41,360 nucleotides of DNA from Gammaproteobacteria bacterium (GTDB lineage Bacteria > Pseudomonadota > Gammaproteobacteria > Pseudomonadales > Ketobacteraceae). Below, in pieces: positions 24,588 through 34,932 of the stretch. Under the pieces are notes generated by a model, which saw only the letters and a list, made by a program, of their open reading frames with translations, ran no database searches and was not told the origin of the DNA. The translations under genes and the position numbers were made by a program. The first letter of the stretch is position 1; each line of letters opens with the position of its first letter. Location of the stretch: positions 1-41,360 of the forward strand of contig PDSR01000080.1 in assembly GCA_002748575.1 (NCBI GenBank), given 5' to 3'.

Positions 24588-26314
24588 CTTGGTCATACTT
24601 TCGATGCTTCGAACCAGAGCATCTATAGAGTTTCTTTTATGTGGGTTCAATGAATCCGCTGGGTATTGTTTTACACGCTCAGCAACACAAAACTTTACCC
24701 TCGACTCAACACCATTATTCCAGGGCTTTCCTTGACTAAGAAAAGCTTGTCGAACCCTATCACTCCATTTGGCCTTTCCTCGAAACTCTCGGCAAGAAAG
24801 ATCTACACCGAATTCATTAAGCACTGCCTCTCTATACAACTCAAGGTTAAAACAATCTTCAAGCTCCGCATTTGGAGAGCCATTGCAAGTAACTAAGGTC
24901 GTTGATTTTATGGATAAAAGATCATCGTTTTCGGCAGCCTCATAAGCACTTCTCCCTGCATCATCATTATCAAGAAAGCAATGATATACGCACAGAGAGT
25001 TCTTTAAGGAGGTCAATTTATAAGGTAGATTTCCTGCGCCTCCAATCTGTTCAATAATCAACATGTGACTGTCAATTAACTTTTTCAACGATTCACTTAG
25101 ATGCCTTAACAAGGCTCGAAGGGCTATGACGTCATCGTCACCTTCTACCACAAGCACATAACTTGCATTAGTAAGATTGTCTGATGCCTTAATTCCCAAA
25201 AGGTCTCTTATTTGTTGAGTATTCTTTGCAGGTCGCGCTTTACCACTGTCTACTATAATGTTTGATTTAATATCTTTTCTATCAACGAAAAGGGGATTGT
25301 GAGTCGTTAAAATAACTTGATTCTCTTCACCTAACGACTGAATAACTTCGTTTAGCTGGTGTATTGCCGCTGGGTGTAGATGGGATTCTGGTTCTTCAAT
25401 GGCTACAATTGATGCCCCATCTCTTCTAGCCCTATCCTTGAGTAGCCCAAGAGCAGCTAGACTCTTAACCCCGTCGCCTTTAAATGATAAATTCGTTGCT
25501 GTTCCATCATCTACAATAATGTCAAAATCCCTTCTTAACGATGATCTCCTAGTGTTTTCAGGTATCTCTATGCTTACACCTTTAATGCCGGGGAGAAATT
25601 CAGAGAGTGGCTCTTTAATTCTTTCGCTGAGACTATCCAAAATTGGTTGCTGTAAATTTTTTATTGTTTGTAGTGCTTCAATATATGCAGGTTGATCTTC
25701 GAGAAACCGTAACCGCTGAGCTAACATTCGGCTAACAACCTGCATTGCTTCTTGGTCTGTTCTAACAGCAGGGATGTAATTGAATACAATCTTCCTAGCA
25801 ATGAAATCTGCAATACGGCCTGATTTTGCATTTAAGGTTTTCGAGCCTTTTCCTTTTTTTGATACCTCTATATCAGGAACACTATTCTTCCCAATTTTTA
25901 TTACTATTGGTAGTGTCCCATTCAAGCTAGACTTTATATTTTCTTTAAACTCTTCAATTTCGTTTTCATCTAACAAAAACTCTAAACGTATTATAGTCTG
26001 AGTACCTGACTTTCTATTTTGAAAGCTAATCGGGAAGTCCCGCTCCCAAAAGTACAAATGTTCATCACGCCGCCCCCCTCTAGCCATTGCTCTCCCATGC
26101 CTAGCTTCCATTGCATGCCTTTGAAGAGATGTCATACCAACATCCAAAGCCTTTAGTAGATTAGATTTCCCTTCATTATTTCGGCCTATCAAAATTGTGG
26201 TATTTGATACCTCCACTTTATGGGCCGTTGTAATGCTTCGATAATTTGTTACTGAGAAATTTACTAGTTCCATTAATATCTACTTTTATGGTTTATTCCA
26301 CTTTAGGTAGCTAA
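24522..26314 (-). mobile_element. Single integron-type gene cassette at a secondary site
   Basis: The unit runs from the base after G at 26315 to the G of the attC-like R' at 24522 (1793 bp). It holds one gene and its attC-like site. Upstream of the gene GTTAGCT (26315-26309, minus) is the exact reverse complement of the attC first core AGCTAAC. At the downstream end the core reads GTTAGCA. A circular cassette with cores AGCTAAC/GTTAGCT cut at G|TT and inserted into a host GTTAGCA would give exactly this. Removing it leaves a 57-bp rnr-rlmB gap. No integrase is in the window. Confidence 0.65.
24582..26273 (-). CDS. OLD-family ATP-dependent nuclease (AAA + TOPRIM)
   Basis: A 563-residue protein. 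The N-terminal SMC/ABC-like ATPase has Walker A GRNNEGKS (residues 30-37), a signature-like LSFKGDGVKSLAALGLL, Walker B with IVAIEEPESHLHP near residue 292, and a switch histidine in VILTTHNPLFV. The C-terminal TOPRIM nuclease has the catalytic glutamate in VLVVEGDDDVIAL (about 375) and DxD in CFLDNDDAGRSAYEAAE (about 433). This matches OLD overcoming-lysogenisation-defect nucleases, many of them antiphage. No UvrD-like gajB is adjacent, so it is not a complete Gabija system; a solitary (class 1) OLD fits. The DNA looks more A/T-rich than its neighbours, and the gene separates rnr from rlmB, so it was probably acquired. Confidence 0.9.
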   Translation of the reverse strand: MELVNFSVTNYRSITTAHKVEVSNTTILIGRNNEGKSNLLKALDVGMTSLQRHAMEARHGRAMARGGRRDEHLYFWERDFPISFQNRKSGTQTIIRLEFLLDENEIEEFKENIKSSLNGTLPIVIKIGKNSVPDIEVSKKGKGSKTLNAKSGRIADFIARKIVFNYIPAVRTDQEAMQVVSRMLAQRLRFLEDQPAYIEALQTIKNLQQPILDSLSERIKEPLSEFLPGIKGVSIEIPENTRRSSLRRDFDIIVDDGTATNLSFKGDGVKSLAALGLLKDRARRDGASIVAIEEPESHLHPAAIHQLNEVIQSLGEENQVILTTHNPLFVDRKDIKSNIIVDSGKARPAKNTQQIRDLLGIKASDNLTNASYVLVVEGDDDVIALRALLRHLSESLKKLIDSHMLIIEQIGGAGNLPYKLTSLKNSLCVYHCFLDNDDAGRSAYEAAENDDLLSIKSTTLVTCNGSPNAELEDCFNLELYREAVLNEFGVDLSCREFRGKAKWSDRVRQAFLSQGKPWNNGVESRVKFCVAERVKQYPADSLNPHKRNSIDALVRSIESMTKS

Positions 26315-26340
26315 CAGCCTGTTAAAAGGCTACCGGACGA

Positions 26341-28785
26341 CTACTTGCGCCTGGATTTTTTACCGCCCTTTTTTGCTTTACTCTTGCCGGCCTTAGTCTT
26401 GCCAGCCTTGTTTTTCCCGGAGTGTTTTTTTCCGGCTGCGCCCTTACTCTCTTTTTTGGCACCGCCGCGCTTGCCCGGTTTGGAGTCTTTGCGTTTTTTG
26501 GTTTTACGCACATCTTTTAATTCGTTTTTGCTCCAACGCTGACGGCGGCCACCTTCCACCAGATCAAAATCAATTTTCCGATCTTCAAGATCTACCTTTG
26601 CAACACGAACGATCACCTGATCACCCAGGGCGAATAAAATACCGGTACGCTCACCTTTAAGGCGGTGGCGAACATCATCAAAGTGATAGTAATCGCTGTT
26701 TAAGGCGCTGACATGAATTAACCCTTCCACGTAAACGCTGTTTAATTCGACAAACAATCCGAAGTTGGTAACACCGGTAATAGTACCTGCAAATTCCTCG
26801 CCCACTTTATCCTGCATGTATTCGCACTTCAGCCAACCCACCACATCCCAGGTGGCTTCATCGGCACGGCGCTCTGTCATCGAACACTGCTCACCCAGGG
26901 CAAGCATGGCAGCGGCATCGTAGGGCAACCATTTTGCCTTGGACAGACGTTTCGCACCCGGCACCCGTTTAACATTGGTGGATTCGTTGCGCGAACGGAT
27001 CAAATAGCGAATGGCACGATGCACCAGTAAATCCGGGTAACGGCGAATGGGCGATGTAAAGTGAGCATAGGCGGTATAGGCTAAGCCAAAATGCCCCTTA
27101 TTTTCTGGCGTGTAAACCGCCTGATTCATGGAACGCAATAATACGGTTTGAATTAATTCCGCATCCGGCCGCCCTTCAATCTGTTGCATTACCTGCTGAT
27201 AATCCGCTGGTTTAGGATTACCTTTTCGCTGGAACTCAATACCCAGTTCCGCCAGAAAAATCCGCAGCCGTTCCAGTTTTTGTTCTTTCGGGCCTTCATG
27301 CACCCGATATAACGCAGGCAGTTTATTTTTTTGCAGCAAGCGGGCAGCTGCCACATTCGCACACAGCATGCATTCTTCAATCATGCGATGGGCATCGTTG
27401 CGAACTGTCGGCACAATCTGTTCAATCTTGCGATCCTCACCAAACAAAATCCGCGTTTCGGTGGTTTCAAAATCAATCGCACCGCGTTTTTGCCGCTGGG
27501 ATTTCAGCGCCAGATAAAGATCGTATAAATCATATAAATGCGGTACCACCGCAGCGTGTTCCTGCAAGGTAGCCAGAGCAATATCACTTTCCGGCTCGTC
27601 GATAATCGCACCCACTTTGGTATAAGTAAGGCGTGCATGGGAACGGATCACCGCTTCGTAAAACTGATAGCGTGATACTTTACCGGCAGCACTCACCGAC
27701 ATTTCACACACCATGGCCAAACGATCAACATCAGGGTTTAAAGAACACAAACCGTTAGACAGGGTTTCCGGCAACATGGGCACCACAAACTCGGGGAAAT
27801 AAACCGAGTTACCGCGAATCTGGGCTTCCTGATCCAGGGCATCATCGGGGTGTACATAATGGGACACATCAGCAATCGCCACCAGTAACCGCCAGCCGCC
27901 GGATTTTTTTCGCTCGGCATACACCGCATCATCAAAGTCTTTGGCGTCTTCACCGTCGATTGTCACTAAAGGCGTATCGCGCAAATCAATACGCCTGGTT
28001 TTATCGTCTTCCTTAACGGCATCACCAAACTGCTGTGCCTGCTGCAACACTGCTTGCGGCCATTCATGGGGAATATCATGGGTACGAATCGCCACATCAA
28101 TTTCCATACCCGGTGCCATATGATCACCGAGCACTTCCACCACAGCACCTTTCGCCTGGGAGCGATAGGTAGGGTATTCAATAATATCCACCACCACAAA
28201 CTGACCATGACGGGCATCACCGGATTGGTCGGCAGGAATTAAAATATCCTGGCTGATGCGTTTGTTTTCCGGGGCAACAAATCCAATACCGCTTTCTTTA
28301 AAATAACGCCCCACCAGTTGTTGTGTTTTGCGCTCCAGCACTTCAACAACGGTGGCCTCTTTTCTGCCCCGGTGATCGACTCCCGATTGACGGGCCAGCA
28401 CCCGATCCCCATCAAAACCTGAACGCATTTGTCGCGGGCCAAGAAAAAAATCTTCTCCGCCATTATCGGGTTTCAAAAAACCAAAACCATCACGATGACC
28501 AATAATAACGCCGGTGATTAAATCCATTTTATCAACCACACCATAGGCATCACGACGATTACGCATTAACTGGCCATCTCGCTCCATGGCTCGCAGGCGT
28601 CGGCGGATGGCTTCAATGGCATCGGGTTCCACCACACCGAATTCTGCACAAATCTGCCGATGCGTCATTGGCAGGCCGCGATCTTCAAGCAGCTCGGCGA
28701 TAAATTCGCGGCTGGGAACCGGATTATCGTATTTCTCGGCTTCTGTTTTTGCGTTGGGGTCGTGCCTGGGAGACCACTTTGCCAT
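26341..28785 (-). CDS. rnr: Ribonuclease R
   Basis: An 814-residue 3'-5' exoribonuclease that degrades structured RNA and defective tmRNA-tagged messages. Domains in order: N-terminal helix-turn-helix (PMTHRQICAEFGVVEPDAI), two cold-shock domains, the RNB domain with catalytic aspartates in DGEDAKDFDDAVY near residue 280, an S1 domain (GEEFAGTITGVTNFGLFVEL near 645), and a lysine-rich tail of about 60 residues. The frame is open 20 codons further upstream, but AAGGAT precedes the ATG at 28785, which starts MAKWSPRHDPNA. It is divergent from nifJ. rlmB was probably the original next gene. Confidence 0.97.
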   Translation of the reverse strand: MAKWSPRHDPNAKTEAEKYDNPVPSREFIAELLEDRGLPMTHRQICAEFGVVEPDAIEAIRRRLRAMERDGQLMRNRRDAYGVVDKMDLITGVIIGHRDGFGFLKPDNGGEDFFLGPRQMRSGFDGDRVLARQSGVDHRGRKEATVVEVLERKTQQLVGRYFKESGIGFVAPENKRISQDILIPADQSGDARHGQFVVVDIIEYPTYRSQAKGAVVEVLGDHMAPGMEIDVAIRTHDIPHEWPQAVLQQAQQFGDAVKEDDKTRRIDLRDTPLVTIDGEDAKDFDDAVYAERKKSGGWRLLVAIADVSHYVHPDDALDQEAQIRGNSVYFPEFVVPMLPETLSNGLCSLNPDVDRLAMVCEMSVSAAGKVSRYQFYEAVIRSHARLTYTKVGAIIDEPESDIALATLQEHAAVVPHLYDLYDLYLALKSQRQKRGAIDFETTETRILFGEDRKIEQIVPTVRNDAHRMIEECMLCANVAAARLLQKNKLPALYRVHEGPKEQKLERLRIFLAELGIEFQRKGNPKPADYQQVMQQIEGRPDAELIQTVLLRSMNQAVYTPENKGHFGLAYTAYAHFTSPIRRYPDLLVHRAIRYLIRSRNESTNVKRVPGAKRLSKAKWLPYDAAAMLALGEQCSMTERRADEATWDVVGWLKCEYMQDKVGEEFAGTITGVTNFGLFVELNSVYVEGLIHVSALNSDYYHFDDVRHRLKGERTGILFALGDQVIVRVAKVDLEDRKIDFDLVEGGRRQRWSKNELKDVRKTKKRKDSKPGKRGGAKKESKGAAGKKHSGKNKAGKTKAGKSKAKKGGKKSRRK

Positions 28786-28932
28786 GGGGTTGTTATCCTT
28801 GGGGCTGATTTTTGTTTGCTGATGATACCAACAATCGAACAACATTGCCTTGCCCCTTGTTCCAGATCAATTTTCGCCAGCCGTAGCTGTGTAACAGTGG
28901 TGCCGAGAGAGTCGTTAAATTGAGGCGTTACC

Positions 28933-31900
28933 ATGCTGGCAAACAGCGAAATAAAAAAAGCAAAAAAAGTGACTTTGGATGGTAATGAGGCGGTGGCCTA
29001 TATTGCCCATAGAACCAACGAAGTGATTGCCATTTATCCGATCACCCCCGCATCCCCTATGGGCGAGTACAGCGATGCGTGGACTGCCCAGAATCGGAAA
29101 AATATTTTTGGCAGTATTCCCCAGATTATTGAAATGCAAAGCGAGGCAGGCGCAGCCGGTGCTATTCATGGAGCATTGCAGGCAGGATCGTTAGCCACCA
29201 CCTTTACTGCATCTCAGGGTTTGCTGCTGATGCTGCCGAATATGTACAAAATTGCCGGGGAACTGACACCCACGGTATTTCATATTGCCGCCCGTTCGTT
29301 AGCGGCCCAGGCGCTTTCCATTTTTGGTGATCACAGTGATGTGATGTCGGCACGGGGCACCGGGTTTGCATTGCTGGCATCCAACTCTGTTCAGGAGGCT
29401 CACGATTTTGCGCTGATCAGCCAGGCCGCTACCCTGACAACACGTGTTCCCATCCTGCATTTTTTCGATGGTTTCAGAACCTCCCACGAAGTTACCAAAA
29501 TTTCCCTGATCAGCGACGCTACCATTGATGCGCTGATCGATAAAAACGCCATTGCCGAACATCGGCGGCGGGCATTAACACCGGATCACCCGGTACTTCG
29601 CGGCACGTCACAAAACCCGGATGTTTATTTCCAGGCCAGGGAAACCGTTAACCCCTACTACGATGCGTTTCCGGAAAAACTGCAACAGCAGATGAATGAA
29701 TTTGCCCGGCTCACCGGCAGGCAATATCAGCTGTTTGATTACCATGGCGCAGAAGATGCAGAACGGGTGATTATTTTAATGGGCTCCGGGGCAGAAACAG
29801 CCGACGAAACCGTCAGTCAGTTAGTGCAACAGGGGGAAAAGGTCGGCGTGTTAAAAGTGCGCTTATTCCGCCCGTTTTCAGCAAAACATTTTCTGGATGC
29901 CTTGCCACCAACCACGCGCTCCATTGCGGTATTGGATCGCACCAAAGAGCCCGGTGCCGATGGCGAACCCTTACTGAAAGATATTACCCACGCGCTATTT
30001 ACAGCCTACAACCAGGATACCCTGCCGTTCAATCAGCTGCCTAAAGTGGTCGGCGGGCGCTTTGGGTTATCGTCGAAAGAGTTTACGCCCGGAATGGTAT
30101 GTGCGGTATTAAATAACCTGCAACAAGCCACGCCAAAAAACCAGTTCACGGTTGGCATTTATGATGATCTGACCCACACCAGCCTGCCCTGGGATGACGC
30201 AACCGCACCCAACGCCAACGCAGAAACCATTGAATGTGTGTTCTATGGTTTAGGCTCTGATGGTACTGTCGGTGCCAACAAAAACAGTATTAAAATTATT
30301 GGCGAACAAACGGATTTATATGCTCAGGGTTATTTCGTTTATGACTCTAAAAAATCCGGTGCCATTACGGTTTCCCATTTGCGTTTTGGCAAGCAGCCGA
30401 TTCATTCTACCTATTTAATTGGTGATAACGCTGCCCAGTATATCGGCTGCCATCAAACGGTGTTTCTTGAAAAATACGATATGCTGGCGAAAGCTGCGAA
30501 CAACGCCGTGTTTGTGTTAAACACCACCGAGTCGAAGGCGACTGCCTGGGATAGCCTGACCACCCTGGCACAGCAACAGATTATCGACAAACAAATCGAT
30601 TTTTATGTAATTGATGCCTATAAGGTGGCCCGACAAAACGGTATGGGGCGACGCATTAATACGGTGATGCAAACCTGTTTCTTTGCCATATCGGGTGTTT
30701 TACCCCAGGAAAAAGCGATTGCCGAAATCAAGGCATCGGTAGAAAAAACCTATGGCAAAAAAGGCAGCCATATTGTTCGCAAAAACAACCGGGCTATTGA
30801 TAACACCCTGGCCGCACTTGAAAAGGTCGAGATACCCGCAGCTATCACAAGCAGCTCGGCCATTCTTGAATTGAACATTGATCAGGAATCCGATTTTGTT
30901 AAACAGGTGACTGCGGAAATTATTGCGGGTCGTGGTGATTTAATTCCGGTAAGCCAGCTTCCCGCCGATGGCACCTATCCCACGGGTACCGCGAAAATTG
31001 AAAAGCGCAATGTCGGTTTGGAAATTCCCGTTTGGGATGAAAATCTTTGTACCCACTGTGGCAAATGCGCTTTTGTTTGCCCGCACGGCGTGATTCGCAG
31101 CAAGGCATTTCCTGAACAGGCTGCCAACGATGCACCGGAAAGTTTTAAGCATGTGCAAATTCTGGGAAGAGACTATCCGAAAGGCACCCACATCAGTTAT
31201 CAGGTAGCACCAGAGGATTGTACCGGCTGTTCACTTTGTGTCGATATTTGCCCGATTCGTGATAAAAGCAAGGCCAATTACAAAGCCCTTAATATGGCAC
31301 CACAACCGCCCCTTCGTGAGCAGGAAAAACAGAACTGGGAATTCTTTTTATCGTTACCCGATGTGGATCGCCGCGATGTAAAAGCCAAAACCATGAAAGG
31401 TTCGATGCTGTTAGAGCCGCTGTTTGAATTTTCCGGTGCCTGTAATGGTTGTGGTGAAACCCCCTACCTTAAACTGGCCAGCCAGCTGTTTGGGGATCGC
31501 ATGGTGGTTGCCAATGCCACTGGCTGTTCATCTATTTATGGGGGCAACTTACCCACCACCCCCTGGACAAAAAACAGCGAAGGCCGCGGTCCGGCGTGGA
31601 ACAATTCTTTATTTGAAGATAACGCAGAATTTGGTTTGGGTATTCGCGCGGCCTATGACCAGCACCGCGTTATTGCAGAAAACTGCCTGAATGAGCTTAA
31701 AGAAGAACTGGGCAAAGAACAGGTGGAAGCCATTATAACGGCACCCCAAAACAGCGAAGCCGATATTTATGAACAACGCCAGCGCATTACCGAGCTGAAA
31801 GCAAAACTGACTGGTATGCAGCAGCCCCAGGCACAGTTGTTACTGTCGGTGGCTGATTACCTGTGCAAGAAAAGCGTGTGGATTGTTGGCGGCGATGGCT

Positions 31901-32541
31901 GGGCCTACGATATCGGCTTTGGTGGCCTCGACCACGTGTTAGCTTCGGGGCGCGATGTCAATATACTGGTCTTGGATACCGAAGTGTATTCCAACACCGG
32001 CGGCCAAACCTCGAAGGCGACACCACGGGGGGCAGTGGCGAAATTCTCTGCCAGCGGTAAGCCGGTCGCCAAGAAAGACCTGGCACGCATTGCCATGACT
32101 TACGAAAATGTGTATGTGGCCCATGTGGCCTATGGCGCTAAAGATGTGCAAACACTGCATACCTTTTTAGAAGCGGAAGCCTATCCCGGGCCATCGCTGA
32201 TCATTGCCTATTCGCCCTGTATTGCCCATGGTGTCGATATGAGCAATAACCATCGCCAGCAAAACCTGGCGGTTAATTCCGGGCACTGGCCGCTATTCCG
32301 TTTCGACCCGCTTAAAGCCGAACGCGGCAAAAACCCATTAAAACTGGATTCAAAACCACCTTCCATTGACTACGCCGAGTTTGTTAAAAGTGAAACCCGG
32401 TTCAACATGCTGTGGAACACCCACCCCGATGAAGCGCAGCGATTATTGGATGAAGCCCGTAAGGAAGTACAAGAACGCTTTGAACGCTATCAACAATTAG
32501 CATCCCTGGATTGGGACAAGCACGGAGAAACAAAAGAGTGA
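28933..32541 (+). CDS. nifJ: Pyruvate:ferredoxin (flavodoxin) oxidoreductase
   Basis: A 1202-residue single-chain enzyme that decarboxylates pyruvate to acetyl-CoA and passes electrons to ferredoxin or flavodoxin. It shows the N-terminal domain (TPASPMGEYSDAW near residue 38, EAGAAGAIHGALQAG), two 4Fe-4S motifs in a ferredoxin domain (CTHCGKCAFVCP near 706 and CTGCSLCVDICP near 762), and the C-terminal TPP-binding domain (CNGCGETPY near 837, ATGCSSIYGG, NTGGQTSKATPRG). The enzyme is oxygen sensitive in most organisms, so its presence points to anaerobic or microaerobic growth, or to another electron-donor role. GAGG lies 8 bp upstream of the ATG. The stop overlaps the next gene as GTGA. Confidence 0.96.
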   Translation: MLANSEIKKAKKVTLDGNEAVAYIAHRTNEVIAIYPITPASPMGEYSDAWTAQNRKNIFGSIPQIIEMQSEAGAAGAIHGALQAGSLATTFTASQGLLLMLPNMYKIAGELTPTVFHIAARSLAAQALSIFGDHSDVMSARGTGFALLASNSVQEAHDFALISQAATLTTRVPILHFFDGFRTSHEVTKISLISDATIDALIDKNAIAEHRRRALTPDHPVLRGTSQNPDVYFQARETVNPYYDAFPEKLQQQMNEFARLTGRQYQLFDYHGAEDAERVIILMGSGAETADETVSQLVQQGEKVGVLKVRLFRPFSAKHFLDALPPTTRSIAVLDRTKEPGADGEPLLKDITHALFTAYNQDTLPFNQLPKVVGGRFGLSSKEFTPGMVCAVLNNLQQATPKNQFTVGIYDDLTHTSLPWDDATAPNANAETIECVFYGLGSDGTVGANKNSIKIIGEQTDLYAQGYFVYDSKKSGAITVSHLRFGKQPIHSTYLIGDNAAQYIGCHQTVFLEKYDMLAKAANNAVFVLNTTESKATAWDSLTTLAQQQIIDKQIDFYVIDAYKVARQNGMGRRINTVMQTCFFAISGVLPQEKAIAEIKASVEKTYGKKGSHIVRKNNRAIDNTLAALEKVEIPAAITSSSAILELNIDQESDFVKQVTAEIIAGRGDLIPVSQLPADGTYPTGTAKIEKRNVGLEIPVWDENLCTHCGKCAFVCPHGVIRSKAFPEQAANDAPESFKHVQILGRDYPKGTHISYQVAPEDCTGCSLCVDICPIRDKSKANYKALNMAPQPPLREQEKQNWEFFLSLPDVDRRDVKAKTMKGSMLLEPLFEFSGACNGCGETPYLKLASQLFGDRMVVANATGCSSIYGGNLPTTPWTKNSEGRGPAWNNSLFEDNAEFGLGIRAAYDQHRVIAENCLNELKEELGKEQVEAIITAPQNSEADIYEQRQRITELKAKLTGMQQPQAQLLLSVADYLCKKSVWIVGGDGWAYDIGFGGLDHVLASGRDVNILVLDTEVYSNTGGQTSKATPRGAVAKFSASGKPVAKKDLARIAMTYENVYVAHVAYGAKDVQTLHTFLEAEAYPGPSLIIAYSPCIAHGVDMSNNHRQQNLAVNSGHWPLFRFDPLKAERGKNPLKLDSKPPSIDYAEFVKSETRFNMLWNTHPDEAQRLLDEARKEVQERFERYQQLASLDWDKHGETKE

Positions 32542-33548
32542 ATTTAACCACGACCTATTTAGGATTAACTTTAAAGAACCCGCTTGTTCCTTCTTCAAGC
32601 CCGCTGACCGGAAAATTTGACGAAGCTCGCCGCCTGGAAGACGCCGGTGCGGCTGCCATTGTGCTGCCATCCCTGTTTGAAGAAGCACTGCTGCATGAAC
32701 AGGAAAACATGGAGCGGCTGTTTGAACATCAGAATATTGGCCACCTTGAGGCAGATAATTATTTGCCCACGGCACACCAGTTTTCGTCCACACTGGATCA
32801 ATACCTTGAACGTATCGAGCAATACAAATCTTCCCTGGATATTCCGGTGATCGGCAGCCTGAACGGCACCACCCCATCGGGCTGGATTGACCATGCCAAA
32901 GATCTGGAAGAAGCCGGTGTTGATGCGCTGGAACTTAACCTGTACAGCATTAATGCCGACCAATCAGAAAGCAGCGACGATGTAGAAAGGCGTTACTTGC
33001 AGGTGGTTCACGATTTAAAGGATACGATTGATATTCCTTTTACCGTTAAGCTGTCGCCGCAGTTCAGTTCGCTGAGCCATTTTATTCATCGCCTGGAACA
33101 GGCCGGTGCATCGGGTGTTTCTTTATTTAATCGTTTTTATCAACCCGATATTAATCTGGACACACTGGATATTGAGCCACGCATTCAGTTGTCATCACCC
33201 TATGAATCGCTGCTGCGGGTTCGCTGGATTGCCTTACTGCGGGCCAATTTAGACATCACCATTGCAGCCACCGGCGGATTTCACAGCTATCAGGAAGTTG
33301 CCAAAGCGATATTGGCAGGGGCAGATGTGGTGCATCTTTGCAGTGTATTGCTGAACAACGGCGTACAGGAAATAGCAACACAATTACAGCAGCTGACTGA
33401 ATGGCTGGAAGAAAAAGAATACGAATCTGTTGAACAATGCAAAGGCAGCCTCAGCTACCCACATGCGATTAACCCTTGTGCCTATGAACGGGTTAATTAT
33501 CTGGAAATTCTCGACAGCCACACACCCATGCCGGGGGTTAAGATCTAA
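32538..33548 (+). CDS. Dihydroorotate dehydrogenase-like flavoprotein
   Basis: A 336-residue TIM-barrel protein that starts with GTG overlapping the nifJ stop by 4 bp; GGAG lies 10 bp upstream. It has the FMN-binding signatures of the dihydroorotate dehydrogenase/PreA superfamily: LKNPLVPSSSPLTG near residue 11, TVKLSPQFSSL near 170 and AATGGFHSYQEVAKAILAGA near 245. The active-site segment, ELNxSCPN in true DHODs, reads ELNLYSIN, so the catalytic cysteine position holds serine in a changed context. It is therefore unlikely to be PyrD. DHOD-like genes next to nifJ occur in several phyla, which suggests a partner role in electron transfer from pyruvate oxidation; the substrate is unknown. Confidence 0.85.
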   Translation: MNLTTTYLGLTLKNPLVPSSSPLTGKFDEARRLEDAGAAAIVLPSLFEEALLHEQENMERLFEHQNIGHLEADNYLPTAHQFSSTLDQYLERIEQYKSSLDIPVIGSLNGTTPSGWIDHAKDLEEAGVDALELNLYSINADQSESSDDVERRYLQVVHDLKDTIDIPFTVKLSPQFSSLSHFIHRLEQAGASGVSLFNRFYQPDINLDTLDIEPRIQLSSPYESLLRVRWIALLRANLDITIAATGGFHSYQEVAKAILAGADVVHLCSVLLNNGVQEIATQLQQLTEWLEEKEYESVEQCKGSLSYPHAINPCAYERVNYLEILDSHTPMPGVKI

Positions 33549-33559
33549 CAATCCAACCA

Positions 33560-33583
33560 GGGGCCATATCAGGATATGGCCCC
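33560..33583. terminator. Hairpin between convergent genes
   Basis: GGGGCCATAT and ATATGGCCCC pair perfectly around CAGG, extendable by one base pair. It lies between the DHOD-like gene (+) and purA (-). No T-tract follows on either strand, so it may act as a transcript-end stabiliser more than an intrinsic terminator. Confidence 0.55.
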
Positions 33584-33609
33584 ATGCGGTTTATTCGCAA
33601 GTGTGCAGT

Positions 33610-34932
<1,323 letters not shown>

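Noticed and set aside
24582..28785. Gabija system (GajA plus GajB)
   Set aside because: The OLD-type protein could be GajA-like, but the neighbours are rlmB and rnr; no UvrD-like helicase gene is present.
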